From the NCBI GenBank assembly GCA_025463545.1, contig JAODAR010000007.1:1-64000 (forward strand): a stretch of 64,000 bases of DNA. Direction: 5' to 3'. The notes under the pieces were generated by a model. It was given only the letters and a program-made list of their open reading frames with translations, did not search any database and was not told the origin of the DNA. Both the position numbers and the translations under genes were made by a program. The stretch is from Microbacteriaceae bacterium (GTDB taxonomy: Bacteria; Actinomycetota; Actinomycetes; Actinomycetales; Microbacteriaceae). Positions 18,684 through 27,354 of this stretch are shown piece after piece. Position 1 is the stretch's first letter, and each line of letters starts with the position of its first letter.

Positions 18684-19537
18684 AGTTGTCCCTCGGTGTC
18701 GGGTGTGAGTGCGAATATCGCGAGCAGCCTGGCGGCTTCTGCAGAGACGGCATCGCGACCGGCCGCCATGTACTTCCGTGAATCGACGACCCGCGGGTTG
18801 TCAGTCAAATACTGGCGGATCGCAATGGTGAAGAGCCCGTTCAGGCGCGTCGACACGTTGATTTTGGTCATGCCAGCGCGGATCGCGCGTGCCAGCTGGT
18901 CGTCGTCGACCCCGGACGAGCCGTGCAGCACCAGCGGCACGGAGACCGCCGCATACAGCCGGGCGATCAGGTCGAGGTCCAGCGCAGCCACCCGGCTCGT
19001 CATCGCGTGCGACGAACCGACGGCCACGGCGAGGGCATCGATCCCGGTAGCGGCCACGAAGGCTGCCGCTTCCTCAGGGTCGGTGCGCACGCCGGGGGCG
19101 TGAGCACCGTCCTTGCCGCCGATGGCGCCGAGTTCGGCCTCGACGGAGACGCCCGCCGCGTGCGCGTAGGCCGCGACCCCGGCCGTGACGGCCACGTTTT
19201 GGGCCCACGGCAGGTTCGCGCCGTCGAACATCACCGACCCGAAACCGAGGTCGACCGCCTTCCGCGCCAGCTCATCGTCTTCGGCGTGGTCCAGGTGCAG
19301 GGCGACCGGCACGGATGCCCCGCGCGCGACCTCGAGGCTGGCCATCGCTACCGGTTCCAGGCCTCCGTGGTACACCGCGCAGTTCTGGGAGATCTGGAGG
19401 ATCAGTGGCAGTCCGGCGTCTTCCGCGCCCGCTACGAGAGCCTCCGCGGTCTCGAGGTGGATGACGTTGAACGCGCCGATGCCCGTGCCGGCCGCGACCG
19501 CGGCATCCATCAGTTCACGCGTCGGGGTCAGGGTCAT
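18680..19537 (-). CDS. Class II ketose-bisphosphate aldolase (tagatose/fructose type)
   Basis: This zinc-dependent aldolase of 285 residues splits a ketose-1,6-bisphosphate into DHAP and glyceraldehyde-3-phosphate. Class II motifs are GAFNVIHLETAEALV near 21-35, the zinc/catalytic ALHLDHAED near 78-86, EAELGAIGG near 133-141, and the C-terminal LVLHGSSGVDDDQLARAI with MTKINVSTRLN near 201-229. The short length is closest to the KbaY/GatY/AgaY tagatose group. It overlaps both neighbours by 4 bases (PfkB kinase upstream, nagA downstream), implying translational coupling. Confidence 0.88.
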   Translation of the reverse strand: MTLTPTRELMDAAVAAGTGIGAFNVIHLETAEALVAGAEDAGLPLILQISQNCAVYHGGLEPVAMASLEVARGASVPVALHLDHAEDDELARKAVDLGFGSVMFDGANLPWAQNVAVTAGVAAYAHAAGVSVEAELGAIGGKDGAHAPGVRTDPEEAAAFVAATGIDALAVAVGSSHAMTSRVAALDLDLIARLYAAVSVPLVLHGSSGVDDDQLARAIRAGMTKINVSTRLNGLFTIAIRQYLTDNPRVVDSRKYMAAGRDAVSAEAARLLAIFALTPDTEGQL

Positions 19538-20559
19538 GTCAATTCCTCGTCGAGAGCATGGTCGGAGCGAAGGTCGACGACCAGCTCGGCGGCGAGGGCG
19601 TCGTGCTCCGGGGAGATCTCTCCCGCGAGGGGCATCTGTACGGATGCCGCCGACCAGGCGGTGGCCAGCCGGAGGATCTTCTCAGGGGTGGCCGAGCGGT
19701 CGGTTGACGTGGCGGTACCGGCCTCGGCCAACACCGCGGAGACGGCCGCGACAGCGGCGTCGCCGGCGCCGGTCGGGTTGCCGTCCAGTGCGCGGGGGAG
19801 GCGTGCCCGCCAGACCCGTTCCGGCTCGGCGCGCGATACGGCCAGCATGCCCGCTGGGCCGAGGGAGACCAGCACCAGAGCCGCGCCGGCGGCGAGCAAC
19901 CCGCGGGCTCCGCGCACCGGGCCCCGCTCTCCAGTGGCTTCCGCGAGTTCTCGCTGGTTGGGCTTCAACACGGTCGCTCCTGCAGCGGCGGCGGCGAGCA
20001 GCGCGGCCCCCGAGGCGTCGATCACGCTCGGGACGCCGGCCGCACGCGCGAGCGAGACCAACCCGGCGTAGAAGCCGGGGTTCGCTCCCGCCGGGAGGCT
20101 GCCAGAGCCGACGAGGCAGCGGGCGCCGGGAATGGCCCGGGCGACGGCATCCGTCAGTAGTTCCCACTCGGCGGGCGTGTGGTTCTGGCCGTACTCGTTG
20201 AAGTTGCTGGTGCGACCTCGATTGCTGCCTGCGCCCGGACCGTCGGATCGACCGCGCCCCGCTTCGACGCCCTGCTCCACCAGAGCGATAGTGCGCCGGG
20301 TGGTTCCGAAGACGCGGACCAGCTGGTGGGGGACGCCGCTGGTCGCCAGTTCCGCGGCGAACTCGTCGCCGGGCAGGCCACCGACGGCCGCGATCGCGAG
20401 CACCGGGTGGCCGGCCTGATGCAGTACCCGGGCGACGTTCAGGCCCTTGCCGCCGGCGCGCGCGATGGCAGCCGGCACACGGTGCGACTCGCCCAGCTCG
20501 ATCGCCGACACCGGGTAGGTGAGGTCGAGTGCCGGATTGGGCGTGACGGTGACGATCAC
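19534..20559 (-). CDS. PfkB-family hexose-phosphate kinase (tagatose-6-P / fructose-1-P kinase type)
   Basis: This 341-residue sugar kinase starts with the LacC/FruK signature MIVTVTPNPALDLTY and has the PfkB motif ARAGGKGLNVARVLHQAG near 35-52. The C-terminal DGNPTGAGDAAVAAV (about 267-281) carries the catalytic Asp and anion hole. I chose the GTG at 20559 because it gives this N-terminus and overlaps the ROK kinase stop by 4 bases. A small Gly/Arg-rich insertion precedes the SNFNE loop (about 105-135). Next to a tagatose-type aldolase and an AgaS-like SIS protein, the likely reaction is tagatose-6-P to tagatose-1,6-bisphosphate; fructose-phosphate is the alternative. Confidence 0.85.
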   Translation of the reverse strand: MIVTVTPNPALDLTYPVSAIELGESHRVPAAIARAGGKGLNVARVLHQAGHPVLAIAAVGGLPGDEFAAELATSGVPHQLVRVFGTTRRTIALVEQGVEAGRGRSDGPGAGSNRGRTSNFNEYGQNHTPAEWELLTDAVARAIPGARCLVGSGSLPAGANPGFYAGLVSLARAAGVPSVIDASGAALLAAAAAGATVLKPNQRELAEATGERGPVRGARGLLAAGAALVLVSLGPAGMLAVSRAEPERVWRARLPRALDGNPTGAGDAAVAAVSAVLAEAGTATSTDRSATPEKILRLATAWSAASVQMPLAGEISPEHDALAAELVVDLRSDHALDEELT

Positions 20560-21527
20560 GAGGACGACCCCGAGTTCCCGGAAAGGTCGCGGGCCAGGAG
20601 GGCGGCACCGATGAGACCGGCGTTCTGCCCAATCTCGGCAGGCAGCAGCGCCGGGCGGCGATGGAAACTGAGCAGCCCGTCGACGCGCCGGCGAAGTGGC
20701 GTGAACAGCGCGTCTCCGGCCTGCGCCAGGCCCCCGCCGATCACGACGGCCTGCGGCGCGAGCACCGCAGCGAGCTGGGCGATGCTGAGGGCGAGGGCGT
20801 CCAGTGCACTCTCCCAGACGCCGTTCGCAGCCGGCTCCCCGGCCTGAGCGCGTTCGAGCACATCCCGGGCGCCGTGCGGACGAATCCCGGTGAGCTCCTG
20901 GTATCGACGCGCGATCGCTCCGGCCGACGCGATGGTTTCCAGACAGCCGCGCGCGCCGCAGCTGCACGGCAGGCCGGCCGGGTCGATCACCGCATGCCCG
21001 ATCTCACCCGCATAGCCGCCCGCGACGTGGGCGCGACCGTTGATGAAAATGGCGCTGGCGATGCCGGTGCCGATCACGAGCACCACCACATCCTGGTAAG
21101 GCTGTGCAGCCCCCAGGCGGTGCTCGGCCTGGCCTGCTCCGCGCACGTCGTGCGAGAACGCCGCCAGCATGCCGAGTCGGTCGGACGCAAGTCGCCGGAA
21201 CGGGGCGTCGGTCCAGTCGAGGTTCGCGGCCTGGATCGCCACCCCGCGCTCGTCGTCGACGAGTCCCGGAACCACCAGGCCGACCGCTTCCGCGACCACC
21301 GAGGGGAAGGTCAGGGCCAGGCCGTCGGCCAATTCGGCCAGTCGGTTGATCACGGCATCAGCAGTGTCCGTCCCGCGATGCGGTGTGGGCGTGCGGCTGA
21401 GCCCGAGCATGGCGCCGGAGTCGTCGAACAGCGCCGCCTTGGTGTCAGTACCCCCGACGTCGAAGGCCAGCACGGCCGGGCCGCTGCCGATCGTCGGTGT
21501 CGGGCTCGCGGCCTGGCTGGCGGTCAC
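20556..21527 (-). CDS. ROK-family sugar kinase
   Basis: This 323-residue protein has the ROK kinase fold: AFDVGGTDTKAALFD phosphate loop near 20-34, VPGLVDDERG near 84-93, GTGIASAIFINGRAHVAGGYAGEIGH near 153-178, and the zinc motif CSCGARGCLETIASAG near 188-203. No HTH is present, so it is a kinase rather than a ROK repressor. It would phosphorylate a hexose or N-acetylhexosamine. A second kinase of another family (BadF type) sits at the operon's 5' end, so the two may serve different sugars. It overlaps both neighbouring genes by 4 bases. Confidence 0.87.
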   Translation of the reverse strand: MTASQAASPTPTIGSGPAVLAFDVGGTDTKAALFDDSGAMLGLSRTPTPHRGTDTADAVINRLAELADGLALTFPSVVAEAVGLVVPGLVDDERGVAIQAANLDWTDAPFRRLASDRLGMLAAFSHDVRGAGQAEHRLGAAQPYQDVVVLVIGTGIASAIFINGRAHVAGGYAGEIGHAVIDPAGLPCSCGARGCLETIASAGAIARRYQELTGIRPHGARDVLERAQAGEPAANGVWESALDALALSIAQLAAVLAPQAVVIGGGLAQAGDALFTPLRRRVDGLLSFHRRPALLPAEIGQNAGLIGAALLARDLSGNSGSSS

Positions 21528-22435
21528 GGTCCGAGGATGACAGATCGGGTGAGATTTCGCGGCAGGTCGGGGTTCAGGCCCGTGGCCCTGGCCCGCGCCA
21601 GGGCGAGTTTCTGCGCCCGCACCAGTTGAGCGAGCGGGTCGAGTCCATCGCTGACGAACCGGGCACCGGTCGCCGCGACGTCAGCCTCGAGGCCCGCCGG
21701 TGGAGCTCCGAACATCCAGGTCACCCGGCCGGGCGCCGCAATACTGATCGGGCCGTGCCGGTACTCCATCGCCGGGTAGGACTCGGTCCAGGACTGCGAC
21801 GCCTCTCGCATCTTGAGGGCCGCCTCATGGGCGAGGCCCACGGTCCACCCTCGGCCGAGGAAGCTGTACTGCTCCGCCGTCACCAGCTCGGTGTCGAGGT
21901 CGGCGGCGATGACCAGCTCCGCGTCACTGATCGCCGTCGAGAGGTCTTCGCCGAGCGAGGCACGGAAGAATGCGAGTGCGGTGGTCGCAAAACGGGTCTG
22001 GACGACGGACTGCTCGTCGGCGAAGGGCAGTGCAATCAGGTCGTCGACCTGGTCGACGAAAGGGGAGCTGTCGTCCCCGACTACGCCGATGATGTGGGTG
22101 CGGCCGCGATTCGCTTCGACCAGTTGAAGCACCTCCGTGGTGGTGCCCGATCGGGTGAGGGCGATGATGTCGTCGTAGCCGCGGTTCACGAAGGCTTCGG
22201 ATGCCGCGAACGCGTCGGTTTCACCGTGGCCCGAGCTCTCTCGCAACGCCGCATAGGCCTGCGCGATGAACCACGACGTGCCGCAGCCGACGACGGCGAC
22301 CCGCCGGCCGGAGGCGGGCAGCAGCGTCCGTTCCGCTTCAAGCGCGGAGGCGCGGGCCCACATCATGGGCTGGGAGGTCAGTTCCGCAGCCATCAGCTGG
22401 CCGAGCGGGGCTGTGGCGGCGGAAGGATTCGACAT
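21524..22435 (-). CDS. SIS-domain sugar isomerase/deaminase (AgaS/GlmD-like)
   Basis: This protein of about 303 residues has two SIS subdomains like the isomerase half of GlmS, without a glutaminase domain. Visible motifs are VVGCGTSWFIAQA near 44-56, ALTRSGTTTEVLQLVE near 90-105, LGRGWTVGLAHEAALKMREAS near 193-213 and EYRHGPISI near 225-233. In this operon it is the best candidate for the deaminating isomerisation of hexosamine-6-phosphate to ketose-6-phosphate. The start at 22435 follows a GGGAGC ribosome site; an ATG at 22462 is the alternative. A 51-base gap separates it from the DUF5107 gene. Confidence 0.8.
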   Translation of the reverse strand: MSNPSAATAPLGQLMAAELTSQPMMWARASALEAERTLLPASGRRVAVVGCGTSWFIAQAYAALRESSGHGETDAFAASEAFVNRGYDDIIALTRSGTTTEVLQLVEANRGRTHIIGVVGDDSSPFVDQVDDLIALPFADEQSVVQTRFATTALAFFRASLGEDLSTAISDAELVIAADLDTELVTAEQYSFLGRGWTVGLAHEAALKMREASQSWTESYPAMEYRHGPISIAAPGRVTWMFGAPPAGLEADVAATGARFVSDGLDPLAQLVRAQKLALARARATGLNPDLPRNLTRSVILGP

Positions 22436-22486
22436 GGAGTGAGCTCCCTGTGACTGTTTCATTCGTGAGGTGAGTGGTTCTTCATG

Positions 22487-24499
22487 CTATTTCATGTCGA
22501 ACTGGTAGTGCGGAGGAACGTCCTCGTCCGGGCACACCTCCTCCCAGAGGGCCGTGATCGAGTTCTCGCCTTCGCGGATGTCGGCGACCTCCACTCCCTC
22601 CCGCAGTATCGCGGCGGCCTCGTCTGCCCGGCCGCTTCGCGCCAGCGCGAGCGCGGTGAGGAACCGCACTCGTCCGCTCTGTCCGCTTCCCAGCGGGGAG
22701 AGCCTCGCCCGCGCGATCAACTGGAGGCCGACCTCGGGCATGCCGACCCGAATGGACGCGCTCACCGCCTCGATCACAAGCGCTCGGTTCCCGGGCGCCG
22801 CTGCGCACGCGTGTTCGTAATGATCTATTCCACCAGCGGTCGCCGTCCCGCGAGCGGCCGCCGTCGGGGTCCCCTCGCCTGCAGACAGTGCGAGCAGGGC
22901 GAGGCCTCGATGCGCCTGCGCGATTGCTTCGCCGATCATCTGCGTGGCCGAAGCCGGGTGCAGGGATGCCTCCCGCAGCATCTCCCGGTATAACGCGCCT
23001 GCGGCAATCAGCTCGCCCCTCGCATGCTTCATCACCGCGCGATGCAGCGTCGCGTGCGGGCCTCGCCCCGCCGCCTCGAGGAGCGATTCCCAGTCCTCGC
23101 CGGCGACGAAGCATGCCGCGCCCTCGAATCCTGCGCCGTTCAGCAGTTCGTGCCAGGGCTGCTGGTCGGCTGTGATCGATTCCGCCGAAAACGGAGTGCC
23201 GGTCTCGTCGATCCACGCCTGGTTCTGCTTTCGTCGTCGCTCCGATTCCAGCGCACCCCAGCCGGTGCCGGTGCCGGCCGGGCGCCCGGGTGGAAGGTCG
23301 GCGCGTGACTCTGCCGACTCCAGCGCGGCGTGCAGTTCCGATGAGGCGATGAGGTCGTCGACCCGCGACTGGCAGTGCGCAACGGCGGCATCCCAGTCGG
23401 CGCCATGTGCGAGCCGGGTGTCGACCTGTGCGTTGCCGTAGGCCTCGAGCCAGGACCACTCGGCGCCGGCCGGCAAGGCGAGGTGCTGAAACTGGGTCTG
23501 GGCGAGTCCCGACTGGATCTCTGCGTACGGTCCAGCCTGAGGGCTCAGCCACTCCTGCCATCGGCGCCCTCCAGTGCCGTGGCCCCACACGAACAGCTTC
23601 CGCCCGCGCAGCCGGTCGGTTGACAGCATGGCCAAACCGTCGCCGTCGTCATCGGCGTTCAGAACCCACCGACGCTGGTGCTCCGGGAGATCGAAGAAGA
23701 AGTCCCGCGCGCGCGGGTTGTTGGTCGGCCAGGTGCAGTCGACTCCTCCATCGGCCGTGGGGTCGACCCTCTCGATTCCGGCGGAATAGTCGCTCGCGAA
23801 CGCCGATTCAGCGGGCGCGATGACCCGGCTGTGGGAGGTCTCCGGCACGGCGGCGTTGGTCCACCAGTACATCGGGACCTCTCGGTTGTTCGGGTTCCTG
23901 ATCCGGATCATCGCGAACAGGACCGCTGCTTCCGGTGGCAGCCATACGTCGATCTGAAAGACGACCTCGCGCAGGCGCTCGAATTCCCACATCCGCACCA
24001 CGTCGTATCCGTCGGTGGTCGCAACGATGCCGGCGTGCAGGGGGCTGCAGGTCGTTGGCGAATGTCCCCGGGTACCGATGTTCCATTCGATTCCACCGGC
24101 GAACCAGGCGTTCCGCAACGCCAGGTTGGCGAACTGGATGGCCGGCTGGGTGTGCAGGAGATGCTTGCCGGCCGCCTTGTCGTAGAGTTCCCACAATCGT
24201 CCGCCGAGCTCGGGAAGGAGCACAGCGCGAAGCCGCTCGTTCTCCAGCACGATGGTTCGAAGGTCTCGATCCGAGCGCGTGCGGGTGTACCCGTCCTGGG
24301 ATCGGTACGGAAACAGGTTGGCCGGGTTGCCGTACGCGGAGCCGTCGATGATCTCCCGCGGCATCCCGCCGGCGATCCGATACGGCGTTTCCGGTGGTGC
24401 GCCGACCTGGGGAAGTGGATTCTCGGGACCGAGTTCCGCGATTGAGAAACGGCGCTCCGACAGGCGCACGGTCGACCCTCGGTTCCGCGGCATGGTCAT
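22487..24499 (-). CDS. DUF5107 protein with C-terminal TPR-like region
   Basis: This is a cytoplasmic-looking protein of 670 residues without a signal peptide or membrane helix. Residues ~60-350 match the DUF5107 pattern, a galactose-mutarotase/beta-sandwich type fold: LENERLRAVLLPELGGRLWEL near 90-110, NLALRNAWFAGGIEWN near 134-149, MYWWTNAAVP and FVWGHGTGGRRWQEWLSP. Residues ~470-640 are Ala/Leu-rich helices resembling tetratricopeptide repeats. Its place between the sugar kinase (4-base overlap) and the SIS deaminase suggests it acts on the imported amino-sugar, perhaps as an epimerase or glycosidase. I know of no proven activity and infer none firmly. Confidence 0.75.
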   Translation of the reverse strand: MTMPRNRGSTVRLSERRFSIAELGPENPLPQVGAPPETPYRIAGGMPREIIDGSAYGNPANLFPYRSQDGYTRTRSDRDLRTIVLENERLRAVLLPELGGRLWELYDKAAGKHLLHTQPAIQFANLALRNAWFAGGIEWNIGTRGHSPTTCSPLHAGIVATTDGYDVVRMWEFERLREVVFQIDVWLPPEAAVLFAMIRIRNPNNREVPMYWWTNAAVPETSHSRVIAPAESAFASDYSAGIERVDPTADGGVDCTWPTNNPRARDFFFDLPEHQRRWVLNADDDGDGLAMLSTDRLRGRKLFVWGHGTGGRRWQEWLSPQAGPYAEIQSGLAQTQFQHLALPAGAEWSWLEAYGNAQVDTRLAHGADWDAAVAHCQSRVDDLIASSELHAALESAESRADLPPGRPAGTGTGWGALESERRRKQNQAWIDETGTPFSAESITADQQPWHELLNGAGFEGAACFVAGEDWESLLEAAGRGPHATLHRAVMKHARGELIAAGALYREMLREASLHPASATQMIGEAIAQAHRGLALLALSAGEGTPTAAARGTATAGGIDHYEHACAAAPGNRALVIEAVSASIRVGMPEVGLQLIARARLSPLGSGQSGRVRFLTALALARSGRADEAAAILREGVEVADIREGENSITALWEEVCPDEDVPPHYQFDMK

Positions 24500-25488
24500 T
24501 GGTGGCCTGTATTCTCGCGCCGGGCGGCATCCCGGAGCACGGTGACGTCAGCCCTGATCCGTCGGAAGATGTCATCGTTCACCCGGATGCCGGCATGCTG
24601 GAGCCCCAGGACGGCTGCGCCCACGACCCCGTCCGGGACCGTGATCGGCGGGGTATCGCCCGGCAGGATTCCGGCCAGCAGCCCGCTGGTCGCTACGCTG
24701 CCGCCGAGCACCACCGGCCCGTCGACACGGGGATTTCGGATCGAGCCCAGGGTGCCTGCCAGTGCGGATGCAGCGTCCGCGAGGATTGCGCGCGCGATTT
24801 CGTCGTCGCGGGCCTGGAAGGCCAGCGGCGCAAAGCGGGACAGCTCGACTGGCCGCAGCGCATACAGGGCGTCGACCAATTGGAGGAGGACGCCGGGGCG
24901 GTCATCCCGCCGCTGGGTCGTCGAAGTGAGCTGCAAGGCCGTCAGCAATAACTCGCTGAGGTCGGTCTGAGGTGCCCGGCCGTCCAGGAACGCGACAACC
25001 GCCGTGACCACCCGGTGGCCGATCCAGTACCCAGAGCCCTCGTCGCCCAGGAGCCAGCCCAGGCCGTCGGCGACAGCCGCGAGCCGGCCGTCCTCGATCC
25101 GGGCGGCCACAGCGCCGGTTCCCGCGATCAGGGCATACCCGTGCGGCGCACGTGCTCCGGAGAAGAACGTGGCCAGGACATCGGGGACGACGTCCACCGG
25201 CCCCTGCAGGCCGAACGGGGCGAGGGCCGATTGGATCTGCTCGCGAGGGGCGTGCAGGCCCGCGCCGGCCATCGCGATCACCGCCGACGTGAAGTGCTCC
25301 GGCTCCGGCCGGGCAGCCACGCGTGCGCGTTCCGTCGCGGAGGCCAGCGAGGTCAGAGCTGCATCGAATCCGCCCGACGTCGGGTTGCCGCTGCTGGCGA
25401 ATCCCAGCCCGAGACAGTGCCCGGACGGCTCGACGATGACGGCTCGCGTGGTGGTGCCACCCGCGTCAATTGCCAGGATCCTGAACAT
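24496..25488 (-). CDS. BadF/BcrA-type N-acetylhexosamine kinase
   Basis: This ~330-residue ASKHA kinase belongs to the BadF/BadG group that contains GlcNAc kinases. The phosphate loop AIDAGGTTTRAVIVE sits at the N-terminus, with the adenosine/sugar motifs AGTGAVAARIEDG near 125, GWLLGDEGSGYWIG near 146-159 and VVLGGSVATSGL near 260. I use the ATG at 25488, right before the first strand; 25497 is equally possible and no strong ribosome site decides. It is the first gene of the seven-gene minus-strand operon, divergent from the rpiR gene, with a perfect palindrome just upstream. The probable substrate is GlcNAc or GalNAc. Confidence 0.85.
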   Translation of the reverse strand: MFRILAIDAGGTTTRAVIVEPSGHCLGLGFASSGNPTSGGFDAALTSLASATERARVAARPEPEHFTSAVIAMAGAGLHAPREQIQSALAPFGLQGPVDVVPDVLATFFSGARAPHGYALIAGTGAVAARIEDGRLAAVADGLGWLLGDEGSGYWIGHRVVTAVVAFLDGRAPQTDLSELLLTALQLTSTTQRRDDRPGVLLQLVDALYALRPVELSRFAPLAFQARDDEIARAILADAASALAGTLGSIRNPRVDGPVVLGGSVATSGLLAGILPGDTPPITVPDGVVGAAVLGLQHAGIRVNDDIFRRIRADVTVLRDAARRENTGHQ

Positions 25489-25500
25489 CGTTACCATTTC

Positions 25501-25522
25501 GTGTTCACGCTGAGGTGAACAC
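25501..25522. promoter_or_regulatory. Perfect palindromic operator candidate in the divergent amino-sugar promoter
   Basis: GTGTTCAC (25501-25508) and GTGAACAC (25515-25522) form a perfect 8-bp inverted repeat with a 6-base spacer. It lies in the short gap between the divergent badF-type kinase and rpiR genes. A plausible -10 (TAAGAAT, 25532-25538) for the plus strand is just beyond it. The RpiR regulator encoded next door is the obvious candidate ligand. Confidence 0.6.
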
Positions 25523-25557
25523 ACTGTAACGTAAGAATCGTTTTCACAGACACTCCA

Positions 25558-26544
25558 ATGAAGGAGAAACGGATTCCCGTGACTACCGCCGCAGTGCGAC
25601 CGTCCCACCGGGAGCCTGCCACCGGTGTGATCAACCGGATCGAGGCTCGGCTTCCGGAGATGTCGGGAACGATGAGGAAGATCGCGGCGATCCTGCTTGA
25701 GAACCCGCAGGCTCCCCTGAAGGGGTCGATCGGTGACCTGGCAAAGAAGTCGGGCACCTCGGCGGCGACCGTCACCCGGTTCTGCCGGTTGATCGGCTAC
25801 GCAGGCTACGCCTCATTCCGGGTCAGCATCGCAACGGAGGCCGGACGCACGTCGGCGCGGGAGGTGTGGACGACCGATATCGGACGCGCATTCGGCCCTG
25901 ACGATCCAGCGACTGAAGTGCTGAGCACCCTGATGAACGCCCACATCCGCTCGCTGCAGGAAACCGCCTCAATCATGGACTTGCCCCTCATGAAAGAGAT
26001 CTCGCGGCGCATCGCCAACAGCGCCCACGTCGACATCTACGGCGTCGGCGGGAGCGCCGTGCTGGCCGGCGAGCTACAGGCGCGCCTGTACCGGATCGGA
26101 ATCAACTCCCACGACTGGTCCGAGGTGCACGCGGGTCTCACCAGCGCGGCCATCCAGAACGCCGACTCGGTAGCCATCGGCATCTCCAACACGGGCCGCA
26201 CCAAAGAGACAGTGCAAATGCTCCGCCAGGCGCAGAGGGCGGGGGCGCTCACAGTGGCTATCAGCAACAATCCGACGTCGGCTCTCGTCGAGTTAGCAGA
26301 CCTGGCAATCATCACGTCGGTATTCGAGCGGTTCCTGCAGCCCGACGATTTGTCTGCCAAGCACGTGCAACTGATGGTGCTCGATCTTCTTTATCTCCTG
26401 ATCGCGCAGGAAGACTTCGAACGGACGACGACGAACCTGGCCGCATCCGCCCTGGCCGTTTCCGCTCACCGGCAGCCCAACCGCACGGCGGGCGTGGCGC
26501 GTCAGCGGGCCAGGTCGATGCAGCCAGCCGGGGAACGAACCTAG
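25558..26544 (+). CDS. RpiR/MurR-family transcriptional regulator
   Basis: This ~328-residue regulator has an N-terminal RpiR helix-turn-helix (about 25-100; GDLAKKSGTSAATVTRFCRLIGYAGYASFRV) and a C-terminal SIS domain (about 125-280; IYGVGGSAVLAGELQARLYRIG and GISNTGRTKETVQML) that should bind a sugar phosphate. The last ~35 residues are a basic tail. The start is uncertain. The ATG at 25558 is used; a GTG at 25579 is 12 bases after an AAGGAG sequence. It leads the plus-strand operon with a SIS protein and ngcEFG, and probably controls both divergent operons. Confidence 0.9.
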   Translation: MKEKRIPVTTAAVRPSHREPATGVINRIEARLPEMSGTMRKIAAILLENPQAPLKGSIGDLAKKSGTSAATVTRFCRLIGYAGYASFRVSIATEAGRTSAREVWTTDIGRAFGPDDPATEVLSTLMNAHIRSLQETASIMDLPLMKEISRRIANSAHVDIYGVGGSAVLAGELQARLYRIGINSHDWSEVHAGLTSAAIQNADSVAIGISNTGRTKETVQMLRQAQRAGALTVAISNNPTSALVELADLAIITSVFERFLQPDDLSAKHVQLMVLDLLYLLIAQEDFERTTTNLAASALAVSAHRQPNRTAGVARQRARSMQPAGERT

Positions 26545-26552
26545 GAGACGTG

Positions 26553-27326
26553 ATGCCGGAACTCTCATCCGCGTCGGAGCTGGCGCAGCAGTACACGAAC
26601 GAGGTCGCCTCACGAATTGAAGCGCTGGCCGCCGGGGCTCGGTCGGGTGCCTTCGATGCCGCCGTCGACCTGCTGGTGACAGCGATTGAACGTGGCGGCG
26701 TGATCCAGGCGTTCGGTACCGGCCACTCCGAGGCGTTCGCCATGGAGATTGCCGGGCGTGCGGGCGGGTTGATCCCGACGAACAAGATCGCCCTGCGAGA
26801 CGTCGTGCTGCGCGGCAGCCTCGGTGTCGAGTCGTTGGGAAGCTCGGCCCTGGAGCGGGACGCGGCGGTCGTCGACGAGCTCTTCGACATTTCGCCGGTC
26901 GGGCCAGACGATGTTTTCATCATTGCCTCGAATTCCGGCGTCAACGGTTCGATTGTGGGGCTGGCGCTCCTCGCACAGCAGCACGGGCATCCCGTGATCG
27001 CCGTGACGAGCCTCCAGCACACCAAACAGGTCGAACCCAAACATCCCAGCGGCAAGCGCCTGAGTGAGGTGGCCGATGTCGTGCTCGATAACACGGCCCC
27101 GTTCGGCGACGTCACGGTCGAGCTGCCGGGTGGCGTGCGGGTCGGTGCTGTCTCGTCGATCACTTCTGCGTTCATCGCGCAGCTGTTGACGATCGAGACC
27201 GCACGGCGCATCGCCGAGTCTGGAAGAACACCGCCGCTCTACATCTCAGCGAATATCCCCGGCGGGGATGAACACAACCGCTCGCTTGAAGATCTGTACC
27301 GGAACAGGATCAGGCGCGACGCCTGA
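26553..27326 (+). CDS. SIS-domain protein, UPF0309/MurQ-like
   Basis: This 257-residue protein carries a single SIS domain: FGTGHSEAFAMEIAGRAGGL near 50-69 and SNSGVNGSIVGLALLAQ near 127-143. This is the UPF0309 pattern, related to MurQ etherase and phosphosugar isomerases. The start at 26553 follows AGGAG. The gene sits 8 bases after rpiR and 28 bases before the ABC-transporter genes. A role in handling a phosphorylated amino sugar, different from the deaminase-like SIS protein of the opposite operon, is inferred but untested. Confidence 0.8.
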   Translation: MPELSSASELAQQYTNEVASRIEALAAGARSGAFDAAVDLLVTAIERGGVIQAFGTGHSEAFAMEIAGRAGGLIPTNKIALRDVVLRGSLGVESLGSSALERDAAVVDELFDISPVGPDDVFIIASNSGVNGSIVGLALLAQQHGHPVIAVTSLQHTKQVEPKHPSGKRLSEVADVVLDNTAPFGDVTVELPGGVRVGAVSSITSAFIAQLLTIETARRIAESGRTPPLYISANIPGGDEHNRSLEDLYRNRIRRDA

Positions 27327-27354
27327 TCACAACGAATCACGGAGGTCAGTAGAA

